DNA of 64,000 nucleotides from Verrucomicrobiales bacterium (GCA_029213005.1 JARGPI010000032.1:1-64000); one strand, 5' to 3'; counted from the stretch's first letter, positions 8,173 through 17,657 are shown. The notes: a model not told the origin generated them from the letters alone. Program-made: numbers and translations.

Positions 8173-10340
8173 ATATTATCCTCAACTGCTCCTCCGTCTT
8201 TAATATCCACTATCAAGTTACGGAATCGAGTCAAAAGTTGTTCCAGTTTCGATTGATTGAACTCCCGGGCCAGCTTTCGCATCTCGGCCGCGTATTCATG
8301 GAGCACCTCAGCTTCGTGCTCTTTGCCGAGGTATTCGATTTCATCGGCCGCGGCAAACACGTCGCTGAACACCATAGCGTCCGTCAGCTCTTTCCATCGT
8401 TTCGCTTCGAGAGACTCAAGCTTCTCTACGAGCGCTTTGCTGTCTTTAATAGATGTTTTTGCAGCTGCGGCTTCCCCCGATTGCGCACCCTCCTTTTTAC
8501 GGGGCCTCCGGCGCTTCAAGGTGCTGCGCATTCCTTCAAAAAGATGGGTCCCGGAGAAGGGTTTCCTCAGGTAGCCATCGAACATCCGCCGGAGCCTTTT
8601 CTCCTGGCTCATCAGACTGGACGCCGTCACCGCGATAACCGGGATGGTCGAAAGTCGGTCATCCTCGAGCATTTTCTGTCTCGCCTCGTCCCCCGTCATC
8701 ACCGGCATCCGGATATCCATCAAAACCAGATCGGGAAAAACCTCTCTCATCTTTTCGAGTGCCTCAGCGCCATCTTCGGCGAAATACACTTCGTGATGAG
8801 TATCCTCTAAAAAACTACCTAACAATTCTCTATTATAGGGATTATCATCCACTACTAACACTTTCGACTGAGGCAAATCGTTAAAATCTTTAGCTATAGA
8901 ATCGACATCCTGCGGCAATGCGTGTTCTTCGCATATCTCCACTTCCGGTATACTTACCGTGAAGACGGAACCTTTCCCCACTTCGGATTCCAGACTAATT
9001 TTACCTCCCATCAAAACCGCGAGCTCCCGACAGATACTCAGACCAAGACCGGTACCGCCTTTCTCGTCATCCGTACTTCGAGCCTGACGAAAGGGTTTAA
9101 AGATTACTTTTTTCTTCGATGGCTCGACTCCCCGCCCACTATCCTCGACTTCTAAAACGAGACGGCAATGAGATTTGTCGGAACTGTTTACCCGGTCAGT
9201 GAGAATCCGCATCTCGATAAAACCCGCCTCAGTGAACTTCATTGAGTTGCCGATCAGGTTGATCAGGATCTGACGCAACCGGAGGCCATCGACCAAGATC
9301 ACATCCGGACTGCTTTCGGTCACAAAATAGCTGAAATCCAAGCCCTTCTGCGATGCCTGCTCCTCGAACATCACGGCGATGCCGGCTGCGAACTCCTTGA
9401 GGTGCACCGGCTCGGGGTCAAGGTCCAGAGCGCCGGACTCAATTTTGGACAGATCTAGAATGTCATTGATCAACTCCGCCAGCGATTCGCCACTGGTCTG
9501 GATGGCACTCAGAAACCGTTTCCCCCGGCTGGAAGTCACCTCGCTATCGAGCAATTCGGAGAAGCCGAGCATCGCATTCAGGGGAGTTCGGATTTCGTGA
9601 TTCATACTGGCGAGAAACTTCGATTTCTCCCGGTCAGACTGCTCCGCACGCCGCTTTTCCTCCTCGAGAGCGATCGCTCTCTGCTGCTCTCTGACGTGGC
9701 CGAGCAGAAAAACCAGGCCGACGAGCCCTGAACCCAGCGCAGTGAACGCGGCGACCCGCAAGAGGAACATCAGCCGGTCAATCAGGGCCTGATAATCCGC
9801 CTCCGCCTCTTCCTGGCTGTTTTCGAGAACATCGGTCAATCTCACAAACTCCCCGCTTATCTTCAGGTTCAGTTGCCGGGCGGAGTCACTGAGCACTGCA
9901 TCGGACACTTCCGAGATATCGAGAGTTTTTCGCAGCTCCGCAGCTCTCTTGAGGTCCCTCTCCCGCTCCTTGATCAGTGAGATCAGGTCGGGAAACATCT
10001 TTTCGAATTGATCACGCCCCTCCAGCAACTCTGTCAGTTTGATCGTTGCCTTTTCCCTCACATCCGTCGCCACTTCGTAGGCTTCCAGATAGCTCTCTGT
10101 CCCGGTAATCAAATAACCGCGCTGACTGGTTTCCACACTCAGAGCGAGGGCCCGCAAATCATTAAGTTCCTGACTAACACCACGGAAATATTGCGCCTCG
10201 GTACGGGCTTCGATCAAGTCTTCGCGAATCACCCAGGCATAGATCGAAATCCCTAACAAAACCAGAACCGCGATCCCGAAAAGCACCGATGTCGCAAAAA
10301 GCCGGGCTTTCCCGAAACGCAATATTTTATCTGACTTCAT
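8169..10340 (-). CDS. Membrane hybrid histidine kinase (CHASE3)
   Basis: 723 residues. Order: membrane helix (about 12-36), CHASE3-like periplasmic helical domain (about 40-190; contains SQRGYLITG, typical of this domain), second helix (about 190-215), coiled coil, dimerisation domain with NHEIRTPLNAMLG (about 250), ATPase domain (DSGRGV, GTGLGLSICRELA), then a receiver (VLVVDDNPYN; Asp in LVLMDIRMP). The last 100 residues form a helical tail without a recognisable HPt histidine motif. CHASE3 senses an unknown external signal. Upstream partner of the receiver-kinase gene in a two-gene operon. Confidence 0.93.
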   Translation of the reverse strand: MKSDKILRFGKARLFATSVLFGIAVLVLLGISIYAWVIREDLIEARTEAQYFRGVSQELNDLRALALSVETSQRGYLITGTESYLEAYEVATDVREKATIKLTELLEGRDQFEKMFPDLISLIKERERDLKRAAELRKTLDISEVSDAVLSDSARQLNLKISGEFVRLTDVLENSQEEAEADYQALIDRLMFLLRVAAFTALGSGLVGLVFLLGHVREQQRAIALEEEKRRAEQSDREKSKFLASMNHEIRTPLNAMLGFSELLDSEVTSSRGKRFLSAIQTSGESLAELINDILDLSKIESGALDLDPEPVHLKEFAAGIAVMFEEQASQKGLDFSYFVTESSPDVILVDGLRLRQILINLIGNSMKFTEAGFIEMRILTDRVNSSDKSHCRLVLEVEDSGRGVEPSKKKVIFKPFRQARSTDDEKGGTGLGLSICRELAVLMGGKISLESEVGKGSVFTVSIPEVEICEEHALPQDVDSIAKDFNDLPQSKVLVVDDNPYNRELLGSFLEDTHHEVYFAEDGAEALEKMREVFPDLVLMDIRMPVMTGDEARQKMLEDDRLSTIPVIAVTASSLMSQEKRLRRMFDGYLRKPFSGTHLFEGMRSTLKRRRPRKKEGAQSGEAAAAKTSIKDSKALVEKLESLEAKRWKELTDAMVFSDVFAAADEIEYLGKEHEAEVLHEYAAEMRKLAREFNQSKLEQLLTRFRNLIVDIKDGGAVEDNI

Positions 10341-10404
10341 CCTCTGAACTACGGTAGATATTGAGAGGCAGATTCAGGTTTAGCAAGTTTAGACTACGCT
10401 CCCA

Positions 10405-10439
10405 TAAAAAAAGCCGGGCGAGCCCGGAGGCTCGACCCG
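10405..10439 (-). terminator. Rho-independent terminator
   Basis: Read on the minus strand, GGCTCG...CGAGCC with flanking CGGG/CCCG forms a GC-rich stem followed by TTTTTTT (10405-10412 on the plus strand). It lies downstream of the Pmp3-type gene, whose transcript it would end before the kinase operon. Confidence 0.8.
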
Positions 10440-10484
10440 ACGTGGCTATTCTGGTCGTGTTCAGATTCGGTATTCGGGTGGGAA

Positions 10485-10679
10485 TTAGGCTCTGATCTGC
10501 GTGTTGTCGCGAGTCAGAATAATATAAATACCGTGGATGATCCCGGGAATGTAACCCAACAGCGTCAACACAAGGTTAATCCAGAAATGGAACCCAAGAC
10601 CTACCTGGAGGAAGACCCCGACCGGAGGAATTAAAATAGCGAACAAAATACGTATCAAATCTTTGTTGTTTTCTTTCAT
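10485..10679 (-). CDS. Pmp3/YqaE (UPF0057) membrane proteolipid
   Basis: 64 residues, almost entirely two hydrophobic helices (about 9-28 and 32-54). The family signature is clear: ILIPPVGVFLQVGLG followed by NLVLTLLGYIPGIIHGIYII. Members are small inner-membrane proteins linked to membrane potential and salt or cold stress in yeast, plants and bacteria. It has its own terminator downstream and appears to be transcribed alone. Confidence 0.92.
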   Translation of the reverse strand: MKENNKDLIRILFAILIPPVGVFLQVGLGFHFWINLVLTLLGYIPGIIHGIYIILTRDNTQIRA

Positions 10680-10815
10680 AATATTTTAGTTTGTAACATC
10701 AGTCCCTATTCGCTGGATCCATTCCAAGCTGCTGAAAAATCTCGAAATACCTGATGGGTAGTGGATTATAGAAATTGTAACAACAAGGGGATAATCCGTT
10801 GAATGTTCTGGATTT

Positions 10816-11044
10816 TTGCAGGCTGCACGACAAAACCCTATAAATTGCAACCTGCATGAAGAGCGAGCCATCGAGGTCTGCCGGTATTGCAATTTGCAAT
10901 GAAATCTGCGAGACTGATGTTTGCATATTGCATGAAAAGAAGGCTCTCCAGATGTTCGTTAATTAAGACGCGGACCCCTATCCCGCCTCACAAGGGGATC
11001 CTGGAAGATTAAAAGGCTCAGGCATAGAAGATGCAAACTGCAGG
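10816..11044. promoter_or_regulatory. Five TTGCA-N3-TGCA dyads
   Basis: The motif occurs at 10816 (TTGCAGGCTGCACG), 10845 (TTGCAACCTGCATG), 10887 (TTGCAATTTGCAAT), 10921 (TTGCATATTGCATG) and 11031 (ATGCAAACTGCAGG). TGCA is self-complementary, so each is a small dyad. The array fills the intergenic space before the NtrC-type regulator gene and after the divergent Pmp3 gene, as expected for an operator or enhancer array. A weaker copy, TTGCAAGTTGCG, is at 14091. No -24/-12 sigma-54 promoter was recognised among the copies. Reading frames across the region look non-coding. Confidence 0.6.
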
Positions 11045-11050
11045 AGGTAT

Positions 11051-12400
11051 ATGGATATTCTGATCATTGATGACGAAAAGTCGGTCCGAGATAGTACGAT
11101 GTTTGCTTTGGAGGCAGATGATCACTATGTGGAAGGAATCGACAACGGGGCTACCGGGCTGCTTCGTCTTAGAGAGGATCCTTTTGATTTGGTGATTCTG
11201 GATTTGAATCTTGGTGAAGAGTCCGGTCTGGACATTTTGAAGGAGCTTCAGAAAAAGTTCCCCCGTATCCCGGTAGTGATGTTTACCGCCGAAGCGAGCA
11301 TCGACACCGCAGTCAAAGCGATCCAGCTGGGTGCAATGGACTATCTCTCGAAGCCGTTCACGCCGGATCAATTGAGAGGAGTCGTCGCCCGCGCCAAAAA
11401 CTGGCGCCAGATGCATGAGAGAATCGAGGAACTGGAGGTGGAAGTTTCCACTCAGTCTCCACCCGCAATTTTCGAGTCCCGCGACTCGGTGATGAGCCAG
11501 TCGCTCGATACGCTGTTCCGCGCCGCGGCGACTAACGCTTCGCTCCTCATTCTCGGAGAAAGCGGAACCGGCAAAAGCCTCGTCGCCAAGGAAATTCACC
11601 GGAGGAGCCACCTCAAAGACAAACCATTCGTTACGATCTCCTGCCCCAGTTTATCGAAGGAACTGCTCGAAAGTGAGCTCTTCGGCCACGTCAAAGGCTC
11701 CTTTACCGGAGCGATCAAAGACAAGTGGGGAAAAGTTCACGAAGCCAACGGCGGAACCTTGTTTCTCGATGAGATCGGCGAGCTTCCTCTCGATATTCAG
11801 CCCAAGCTGCTGCGTCTCCTTCAGGAGCGGGAATACGAGCGTCTCGGTGAAACCAAAACGAGACAGGCCGAAGTGCGGGTTATCGCCGCGACCAACCGGA
11901 ACCTGAAAGAGTGCGTGAGCGAGGGAAGCTTTCGCGAGGATCTCTACTACCGACTCAATGTGATTTCAGTCGAGATGCCTTCGCTCCGGGAAAGACCGAA
12001 CGATCTCCGCCACTTTGCCGATTCCTTTGTCGAGTTTTTCGCTCAGCAGACCCGACGTAATTTGTCCGGATTTTCCGAATCGGGTCTGACCCGGCTGGTG
12101 AGCCACAGTTGGCCGGGCAACCTGAGGGAGCTTCGCAACGCCATCGAGCGTGCCGTCATTCTCTCGCGGGGAGACCAGATCATGGAGGAAGACCTCCCCA
12201 TGCCGGAGGCCGCCAGCTCCTCGAACGGCTCCGAAACCGGCAAAGCTCTCCCCGGTGGAGATATCAGCCTTGAGCAACTGGAAGAGGAACATATTCGCCG
12301 CGTCCTCGCCCGGGCCCCGACTTTACAGGTCGCCGCCGAAATACTCGGCATCGATCAAGCCACTCTCTATCGAAAGAGAAAGCGAATGGGTATTGAATAA
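11051..12400 (+). CDS. NtrC-family sigma-54 response regulator
   Basis: 449 residues in three domains: receiver (1-120, phosphorylation site Asp51), sigma-54-activating AAA+ ATPase (about 143-385) and a C-terminal Fis-type helix-turn-helix (VAAEILGIDQATLYRKRKR). Walker A is GESGTGKS (169-176), Walker B TLFLDE (236-241), and an arginine-finger region follows. The sigma-54 contact loop reads GSFTGA (216-221) where GAFTGA is usual; Ser at position two is a known tolerated variant. AGGAGG stands only three bases before the ATG, an unusually short spacing. The kinase partner is not adjacent; the hybrid kinases at 7-10 kb are the nearest candidates. The upstream TTGCA array suggests autoregulation. 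Confidence 0.94.
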   Translation: MDILIIDDEKSVRDSTMFALEADDHYVEGIDNGATGLLRLREDPFDLVILDLNLGEESGLDILKELQKKFPRIPVVMFTAEASIDTAVKAIQLGAMDYLSKPFTPDQLRGVVARAKNWRQMHERIEELEVEVSTQSPPAIFESRDSVMSQSLDTLFRAAATNASLLILGESGTGKSLVAKEIHRRSHLKDKPFVTISCPSLSKELLESELFGHVKGSFTGAIKDKWGKVHEANGGTLFLDEIGELPLDIQPKLLRLLQEREYERLGETKTRQAEVRVIAATNRNLKECVSEGSFREDLYYRLNVISVEMPSLRERPNDLRHFADSFVEFFAQQTRRNLSGFSESGLTRLVSHSWPGNLRELRNAIERAVILSRGDQIMEEDLPMPEAASSSNGSETGKALPGGDISLEQLEEEHIRRVLARAPTLQVAAEILGIDQATLYRKRKRMGIE

Positions 12401-12401
12401 C

Positions 12402-12935
12402 CTACTTGTTTCCTACCAAGATCAGCTTTCCGGATGAGGCGAAGGGGGCCAACCTTTTCATCTCATCCGGAGCTGCATTTTCGGCAGGGAATCGGATCGT
12501 TTTGATCCCTTTCATCTCTTCGAGCAGCCGAAGCACCCCTGCCCCGGTCACTTCAGAACCGGTCAGATCGAGTTTTTCGATATACTTCAACCGGGCCAAT
12601 TTCGGTACAACCAGATCACTCACCACATTGGTATTCAGAGAAAGATCCGTCACCGTGCCGATACGATTCAACTTCCACAATTCGTCCGGGAGTGGATGAC
12701 TGCCCGAGCTGATCGCCACATCTGTCAGCGTCATTTCAACCGAAGTCGTTACCGTTGAACCGACCGTCACTGAAGGGAGAACCTTTTCGTGATAATGCAC
12801 AGATCCCCCGGCTTCCGTAATCGCATTTTCAAAAGACAGGTGAAAACGTATGGCCCAAAAACAAAAGGAAAGGTAGAGAACGCTTAATATCGCAATCGAT
12901 ATGATAGCATAAACTGTCCAATGTCGTTTTCTCAT
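12402..12935 (-). CDS. Membrane-anchored protein with LRR-like repeats
   Basis: 177 residues from ATG 12935, chosen because MRKRHWTVYA gives a positive N-terminus in front of a membrane helix (about 8-28); an ATG at 12962 adds nine residues. The outside part has two or three leucine-rich-like turns (TDLSLNTNVVSDLVVPKL, IEKLDLTGSEVTGAGVLRLL) of the kind found in many planctomycete and verrucomicrobial proteins. It converges on the NtrC-type gene, with one base between the stops. Function unknown. Confidence 0.7.
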   Translation of the reverse strand: MRKRHWTVYAIISIAILSVLYLSFCFWAIRFHLSFENAITEAGGSVHYHEKVLPSVTVGSTVTTSVEMTLTDVAISSGSHPLPDELWKLNRIGTVTDLSLNTNVVSDLVVPKLARLKYIEKLDLTGSEVTGAGVLRLLEEMKGIKTIRFPAENAAPDEMKRLAPFASSGKLILVGNK

Positions 12936-13000
12936 GAAATCTACTGGATTATCATAGCCCAATCTGAAAGATAATCCGCCGACTCGCCGTATCGGCCTGA

Positions 13001-14047
13001 ATGAATCTTCCGCCCCGTAGAAAATTGACCAGCTTTCTCATCACCTCCTGCCTGTTGCTTGCCATAGGCGGCACCGCAATTCTCTGGTATGGCAGCGGGA
13101 CGATCCTGCGACCTAAAAGGCGACCACTGGAGGAACGCCACTATCAGGTAAACGCGGATCCGGCGGACTTCGGGATGCGCCTCCAAAGCTTCGAAGCGCC
13201 CACCCACGACGGCACTTTTCTTAAAGGATATCTGGTCGACCCCGAACCCGAACCGGGCGAAGCCGTCCGGACCCGCCGGATGTGGACCCGCCTCGAAAAA
13301 GCCGGCGTGGAGCGAAGCCAACTGCCCGGAGGAACCGTGATCCTGATGCATGGACGAGGCGGTTTGAAAGAGAACATGCTCACCGTCGCCCAGCGATTTG
13401 TGGCCGCCAATTTCCGCTGCATCGTTTACGACGCCCGGGCCCATGGCGAAAGTGGCGGGACGATCTGCACCTACGGAAAACTGGAGAAACACGACGTCAG
13501 CTCCGTGCTGGATCACGTCGAAGCTCAGCTCAAAGCGGAAGGAAAAAGCCTCGGCCCGGTTGTCGCCTTCGGGAACTCACTGGGCGCAGCGGTGATGCTT
13601 CAGGCCATTCCCGAAGAGCCCCGTATCGTCGCCGGAGTGGCGGCAGCACCCTTTGCGGATACCAAAGAGGAAATCACTCACTCGATCGGCAATGTGACCT
13701 CGCATCGGATTCCCGCTTTTCTCCGGGGATTGATCGTGTCGACCGCCTGCCTTCGGGGAGGGTTTGCCGCGGATGAAGTCGTCCCCTGTCGCTCCGCCTC
13801 CCGGATCAAAATTCCGGTTTTCGTCACCCACGGCCGACTTGATAAAGTGATCCCCATCGAGCAGGCCGAGCGCATCTACAACGTCCTGCCGGAAGAATCC
13901 CGCAAATGGCAGGAAATCCCCAGCGCTTATCACTACAATATTCTAGCCGAAGGCGGTGACGACCTTTACGAAACGATGATTCACTTTTATCTCGATGCGA
14001 TTCAGCAGCGTAGCAAAGCCTTCAAAACCGTCTCAAATCCGCGCTGA
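13001..14047 (+). CDS. Membrane-anchored alpha/beta hydrolase
   Basis: 348 residues. An N-terminal helix (about 9-29) anchors or exports an alpha/beta-hydrolase domain. Oxyanion-hole region HGRGG, nucleophile elbow GNSLGAA (Ser), acid in HGRLDKVIP and the His in SAYHYNIL complete the catalytic set. It resembles the BEM46/ABHD13-type hydrolases of unknown substrate. Transcribed divergently from the LRR-like gene. Confidence 0.85.
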   Translation: MNLPPRRKLTSFLITSCLLLAIGGTAILWYGSGTILRPKRRPLEERHYQVNADPADFGMRLQSFEAPTHDGTFLKGYLVDPEPEPGEAVRTRRMWTRLEKAGVERSQLPGGTVILMHGRGGLKENMLTVAQRFVAANFRCIVYDARAHGESGGTICTYGKLEKHDVSSVLDHVEAQLKAEGKSLGPVVAFGNSLGAAVMLQAIPEEPRIVAGVAAAPFADTKEEITHSIGNVTSHRIPAFLRGLIVSTACLRGGFAADEVVPCRSASRIKIPVFVTHGRLDKVIPIEQAERIYNVLPEESRKWQEIPSAYHYNILAEGGDDLYETMIHFYLDAIQQRSKAFKTVSNPR

Positions 14048-14166
14048 CGGGACAAAACACCCGCCTTCATGACATGAAATTCTCTCCAGATTGCAAGTTG
14101 CGAAAACCAACCTCCCGCGCCCTCAAAGCTCGCTATTTTGCAAAATCATGCTTTTTTAAGAGCAGC

Positions 14167-15105
14167 ATGTTTCACGGTAGAACCATCGCGGTGTTTCTTA
14201 TTCTCATGACTCTGGGCAGCGTTCAGGGTCAAGATCTCCGCGCCCTACCGGTGGACGGTAATTCGCCTGATAATCAGCCCGGTGGTATGGTTCCGGTCGA
14301 AGACGACACCGCGACGCTGATCGATCTCACGGGTGAAGATTCCCCGACTCCGGTCGATGCCGCCGGGGCCTCCTACCCCCAGACAGGACCGGAAAACATC
14401 GGTTCCAGCTCGCGCATGAGTGGCCGGATCTCACGTTCCCGCGTCGTGGAGGAATACAAGCCGGAGAAATTCAAGGTCTACCCGGACGACCCCGACAGTG
14501 CCGTCTGGGAAACCAACGTCCGTTACGCCTTTCACCGCGCTCAGCGGGAGATGAAGCCTCTCCTGCTACTCTTCACCTCGATGACAAATCAGGCCGCGAT
14601 GAACCTGTCGCAGCAGGTTTTTGCGACCAAAAGCTTCAACAATTTTGTGAAGGAGAACCTCGTAATCTGTTATTTGAACTACCCGATGAACATCAAAGAC
14701 GCTCCCAGATCGATGCAGTGGGCGAAAAAGGAGTTCAAAGTGGCGGGCTACCCCAGCGTCCTGATCTTCAATCCCAACGGCGAAGTCGACCGCTCGATTC
14801 GGGGCTATCGCGAAGGGCGCCCCGTCGATTATTTCAATGATTTAAAATCAGCCTGCGCTCCCACTCTGGCGACGATCAAAAACCGGAAGGAATCACTCTA
14901 CAAAGTCGGATTTCGAGATTGGCGAAACGCGGAGGGCCGCGGTATTTTCGCTAAATTTGTGAGACGAGACGATTACCTGATGACGCTTATTGATGCGAAA
15001 GGCAAGGAATGGACCGTCGCGATCAACCAGTTATCCGGAGAGGACCGGATGATGGCCATGTCCTTTCCCCGTCTCGATCAGGTTCAGAAAAGTGAACAGC
15101 GCTGA
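14167..15105 (+). CDS. Exported thioredoxin-fold protein with SHD1 domain
   Basis: 312 residues from ATG 14167, where a signal peptide starts (MFHGRTIAVFLILMTLGSVQGQ); the frame stays open further upstream. After a Ser/Pro-rich stretch comes a thioredoxin-like domain (about 120-235) with the cis-Pro segment GYPSVLIFNPNGE but no CxxC, so it is probably not a redox enzyme. The C-terminus (about 248-305; FRDWRNAEGRGIFAKFV...INQLSGED) matches the SHD1 domain common in planctomycetes and Verrucomicrobiota. It is followed 27 bases later by an HtrA-type protease on the same strand, so a shared role in envelope protein quality is plausible. Confidence 0.8.
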   Translation: MFHGRTIAVFLILMTLGSVQGQDLRALPVDGNSPDNQPGGMVPVEDDTATLIDLTGEDSPTPVDAAGASYPQTGPENIGSSSRMSGRISRSRVVEEYKPEKFKVYPDDPDSAVWETNVRYAFHRAQREMKPLLLLFTSMTNQAAMNLSQQVFATKSFNNFVKENLVICYLNYPMNIKDAPRSMQWAKKEFKVAGYPSVLIFNPNGEVDRSIRGYREGRPVDYFNDLKSACAPTLATIKNRKESLYKVGFRDWRNAEGRGIFAKFVRRDDYLMTLIDAKGKEWTVAINQLSGEDRMMAMSFPRLDQVQKSEQR

Positions 15106-15132
15106 GTATTTACCCGTAACACACAAAGAGTT

Positions 15133-16650
15133 ATGTTTCGCTTCGTCTCAAATTTTCTCATCACCGTTATCGTTCTTTTGACCACGGTTTACGGCTACCG
15201 TGCCGCGACAAACTGGCGGGAAGGTTATTCCATTTTTGATCTGGCTAAAGGCACCAAGCTAACCGCCACCGTGCCAACACTCGGCCAATCCAGCCTTCAC
15301 AAAGGCCCCGTCGTCAATCCAAACGACCTGCAGGTTCTCGAGACAGTAAATCGCGCTTTTGCCGACATCACCGAGGCTGTGGTACCATCGGTCGTCAGTA
15401 TCGACACCAAAAAGACGGTCAGGACCGTGATTCCTCAGGGTCCCTTCGGCATTTACGGTTACACCCAGGGAGAACTCACCGAGCGACCTGCCGGGCTTGG
15501 TTCGGGATCAATCGTATCGGAGGAAGGACACGTCGTGACCAACCACCATGTCGTCGCCGCCGCTGACCAGATCGAAATCACGACTCACGATGGCAGTGTT
15601 TACGGTGCGGAATTGATCGGTAGTGATTTGATCGCCGATGTCGCCGTGCTCAAGATTATCCAACCAGCCGATGCGCCGCCGGTTAAATTCAAACCTCTTC
15701 CTTTTGGCGATTCCGATCAGGTCCGAGTCGGCGAAATGGCCCTCGCGATCGGAAACCCTTTTGGCCTCAGCGAGACGGTGACTCGCGGAATCATCAGCGC
15801 CAAACAGCGGCAACTGACCGATAGCGCCAACGAATACTTTCAAGTCGACGCGGTGATCAACCCCGGGAACTCCGGAGGTCCGCTGGTCAACATTTACGGA
15901 GAATTGATCGGAGTGAACGTCGCTATTTTTACCGGACAGCAGAACGTGAAGGTGTGGCAGGGCATCGGCCTCTCAATCCCTTCAAATGAAGCCCGGGAAA
16001 TCTATGATGCGATCGCGAACGACAAACCGCTCGAGCGCGGCTACCTCGGAGTCGGTCTCGAAAATGTGCCCCCGGAATATGCCCGGGCCCTTCGCTTAAA
16101 ATCCCGCGGAGCACTCGTCCGGCAGGTTTCACCTAACTCACCCGCCCAGCAGGCAGGTATGGAAAGAGGGGATATCGTGATCAGTTTCGACAAAAAGCCG
16201 GTCAACTCCCCCGAAGACTTCATTACCCGGATCCGGAGGAAGCGCAGTGGCGAAAGCGCAGATTTGGAGATCATCCGCCAGGGCAAAGAAATCACCCTGA
16301 GCCCCAGTTTTGCGTCGAAAGCGGATAAAAACACCTTTCAGATCCGGAAAGTCAGCGGCCAAACCATCACTGAGTCACTGGGAATCCATGTCCAGAACAT
16401 CAACAGCCAGCAGCGCGATGCGCTCGGCGTGCCCGAGACTTTTCCGGCGATTATTATCTCCGAGGTCAAAAGCGGGTCGCAGGCCGAAAGCCGCTTCCGC
16501 GCCGGCGACTTGATTCATTTGATCAATCGCGATCAAGTCACCGATGTCGCGACTTTTTACGATCTGCTTGAAAATTTACCCCGGGACACCCGCTCAATCA
16601 TGATTTTGAGTCGGAATGGCGAACGTTTCGCCGCCGTGCTGAATCCCTAG
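15133..16650 (+). CDS. HtrA/DegP-type serine protease, two PDZ domains
   Basis: 505 residues. N-terminal membrane anchor (about 6-22), trypsin-like domain with His139 (VVTNHHVV), Asp169 (DVAVLKI) and Ser247 (NPGNSGGPL), then two PDZ domains (about 295-390 and 400-500). Acts in the periplasm on misfolded envelope proteins. The anchor makes it DegS-like in topology, but two PDZ domains are DegP/DegQ-like. Lies between the thioredoxin-fold gene and a small zinc-ribbon gene, all on one strand. Confidence 0.94.
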   Translation: MFRFVSNFLITVIVLLTTVYGYRAATNWREGYSIFDLAKGTKLTATVPTLGQSSLHKGPVVNPNDLQVLETVNRAFADITEAVVPSVVSIDTKKTVRTVIPQGPFGIYGYTQGELTERPAGLGSGSIVSEEGHVVTNHHVVAAADQIEITTHDGSVYGAELIGSDLIADVAVLKIIQPADAPPVKFKPLPFGDSDQVRVGEMALAIGNPFGLSETVTRGIISAKQRQLTDSANEYFQVDAVINPGNSGGPLVNIYGELIGVNVAIFTGQQNVKVWQGIGLSIPSNEAREIYDAIANDKPLERGYLGVGLENVPPEYARALRLKSRGALVRQVSPNSPAQQAGMERGDIVISFDKKPVNSPEDFITRIRRKRSGESADLEIIRQGKEITLSPSFASKADKNTFQIRKVSGQTITESLGIHVQNINSQQRDALGVPETFPAIIISEVKSGSQAESRFRAGDLIHLINRDQVTDVATFYDLLENLPRDTRSIMILSRNGERFAAVLNP

Positions 16651-16706
16651 CACACCGTCATTTTTCTCTATCATTTATCGCCTCATCTGAGGATACTACC
16701 ACTACC

Positions 16707-17081
16707 ATGAGTTTGAAATTTTCATGCCCCAACTGTCAGGCGCGTCTCTCCGCAACGCCGGATCTGTATCACAAACAGATCGATTGCCCCGAATGTTCCC
16801 GGGCGTTGATAGTCCCGAAGCCCGAGGAGATCGGTGCTCCGCCGGAAAATCTCACCGTGGTGAAATTTCTGTGCCCGCATTGTTCGCAGCGACTTTCCGC
16901 CTTACCTCCCCAGTTTGGGCAGGAGATGCCCTGTCCCCACGCCGACTGCCAGAAGCCCGTTATGGTTCCCCGCCCCGAGTGGAAACCCATCCCGACAACG
17001 CTACTGAAAAAGGGCAGCATCGGAGCTAACGAACTGGTCCAAAAGGCGCAGCAAATGACCCGGAAGCCAGACAAAGAATAG
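16707..17081 (+). CDS. Double zinc-ribbon protein
   Basis: 124 residues with two repeats of one module: CPNC...CPEC (residues 7-30) and CPHC...CPHADC (about 54-80), each followed by a similar Leu-Ser-Ala segment and a VPKP/VPRP turn. Each can hold one zinc ion. Such modules are frequent at protein N-termini in Verrucomicrobiota and planctomycetes; here they form nearly the whole protein. No signal peptide or membrane segment. Function unknown, possibly nucleic-acid or protein binding. Confidence 0.8.
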   Translation: MSLKFSCPNCQARLSATPDLYHKQIDCPECSRALIVPKPEEIGAPPENLTVVKFLCPHCSQRLSALPPQFGQEMPCPHADCQKPVMVPRPEWKPIPTTLLKKGSIGANELVQKAQQMTRKPDKE

Positions 17082-17094
17082 GCTTTCCCTCAAG

Positions 17095-17114
17095 CGGGCA
17101 AAATCCCGCCCCAC
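17095..17114 (+). terminator. Weak hairpin after zinc-ribbon gene
   Basis: GCGGG-CAAAAT-CCCGC about 15 bases past the stop forms a short stem, with no T-run after it. Termination here is only possible. Confidence 0.35.
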
Positions 17115-17183
17115 TCAGATCAGGAAACGTGGTGACGAGTGCCTGTTGTTCCTATAGATTGACTCCGCTTCCGATTCGAGTCG

Positions 17184-17657
17184 ATGCGACGGGCCGTACA
17201 TTACTTACCACTGCTTCTGATCTACGCCGTGTTTCTGGTCTCCGGAACGCTCTACCTCCGGGGGCTCTGGCAATATCGGGGCATTGAGTCGTGGCCGTCT
17301 GTTCCTGCCGAAATTGTGGAGAGTGGCGGGGTCCATTTCAGCACCCCGTTTTACGGTCGGTTTGGTTTGACGACGAATACGGTTGATAGCCGGTTTGTCG
17401 GGTTCGAATACACCGTCAATGGTGAGACTTTCCAGAGTCGTGGAGCGCCCCCTTACCAGGGAAACCTCTCCTTTCCGGAATCCCGGAAGGCGTATTACAA
17501 TCCGGCAGCTCCCCACATCGCGGTGCTCAATCCGGTCCCGTTCCAAAGTGACGGGTTGCTGATCACAGCGGTTTTCACCGGCATCCTCGTTTTCGGACAC
17601 CTGTGGTTCACCGTACCCGCTTTTCTCTCCAATTTTCGCCGGGCGGGAAAACCTTAG
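17184..17657 (+). CDS. DUF3592 membrane protein
   Basis: 157 residues. Two membrane helices (about 8-28 and 125-147) flank an extracytoplasmic domain containing SWPSVPAEIVESG, GFEYTVNGETFQS and a YYNPAAPHIAVL segment, the recognisable pattern of DUF3592 (proteins in which a short beta domain sits between two helices). No function is known for the family. It stands alone between the zinc-ribbon gene and a LuxR-type regulator. Confidence 0.8.
   Translation: MRRAVHYLPLLLIYAVFLVSGTLYLRGLWQYRGIESWPSVPAEIVESGGVHFSTPFYGRFGLTTNTVDSRFVGFEYTVNGETFQSRGAPPYQGNLSFPESRKAYYNPAAPHIAVLNPVPFQSDGLLITAVFTGILVFGHLWFTVPAFLSNFRRAGKP

Noticed and set aside
10686..10926. Short minus-strand frames in the gap before the NtrC-type gene
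   Set aside because: They are composed of the TTGCA dyads, have no leader or domain, and overlap one another.
10816..11050. Sigma-54 promoter for the NtrC-type gene
   Set aside because: The TTGCA boxes recall the -12 element, but none has a GG pair at the proper -24 distance.
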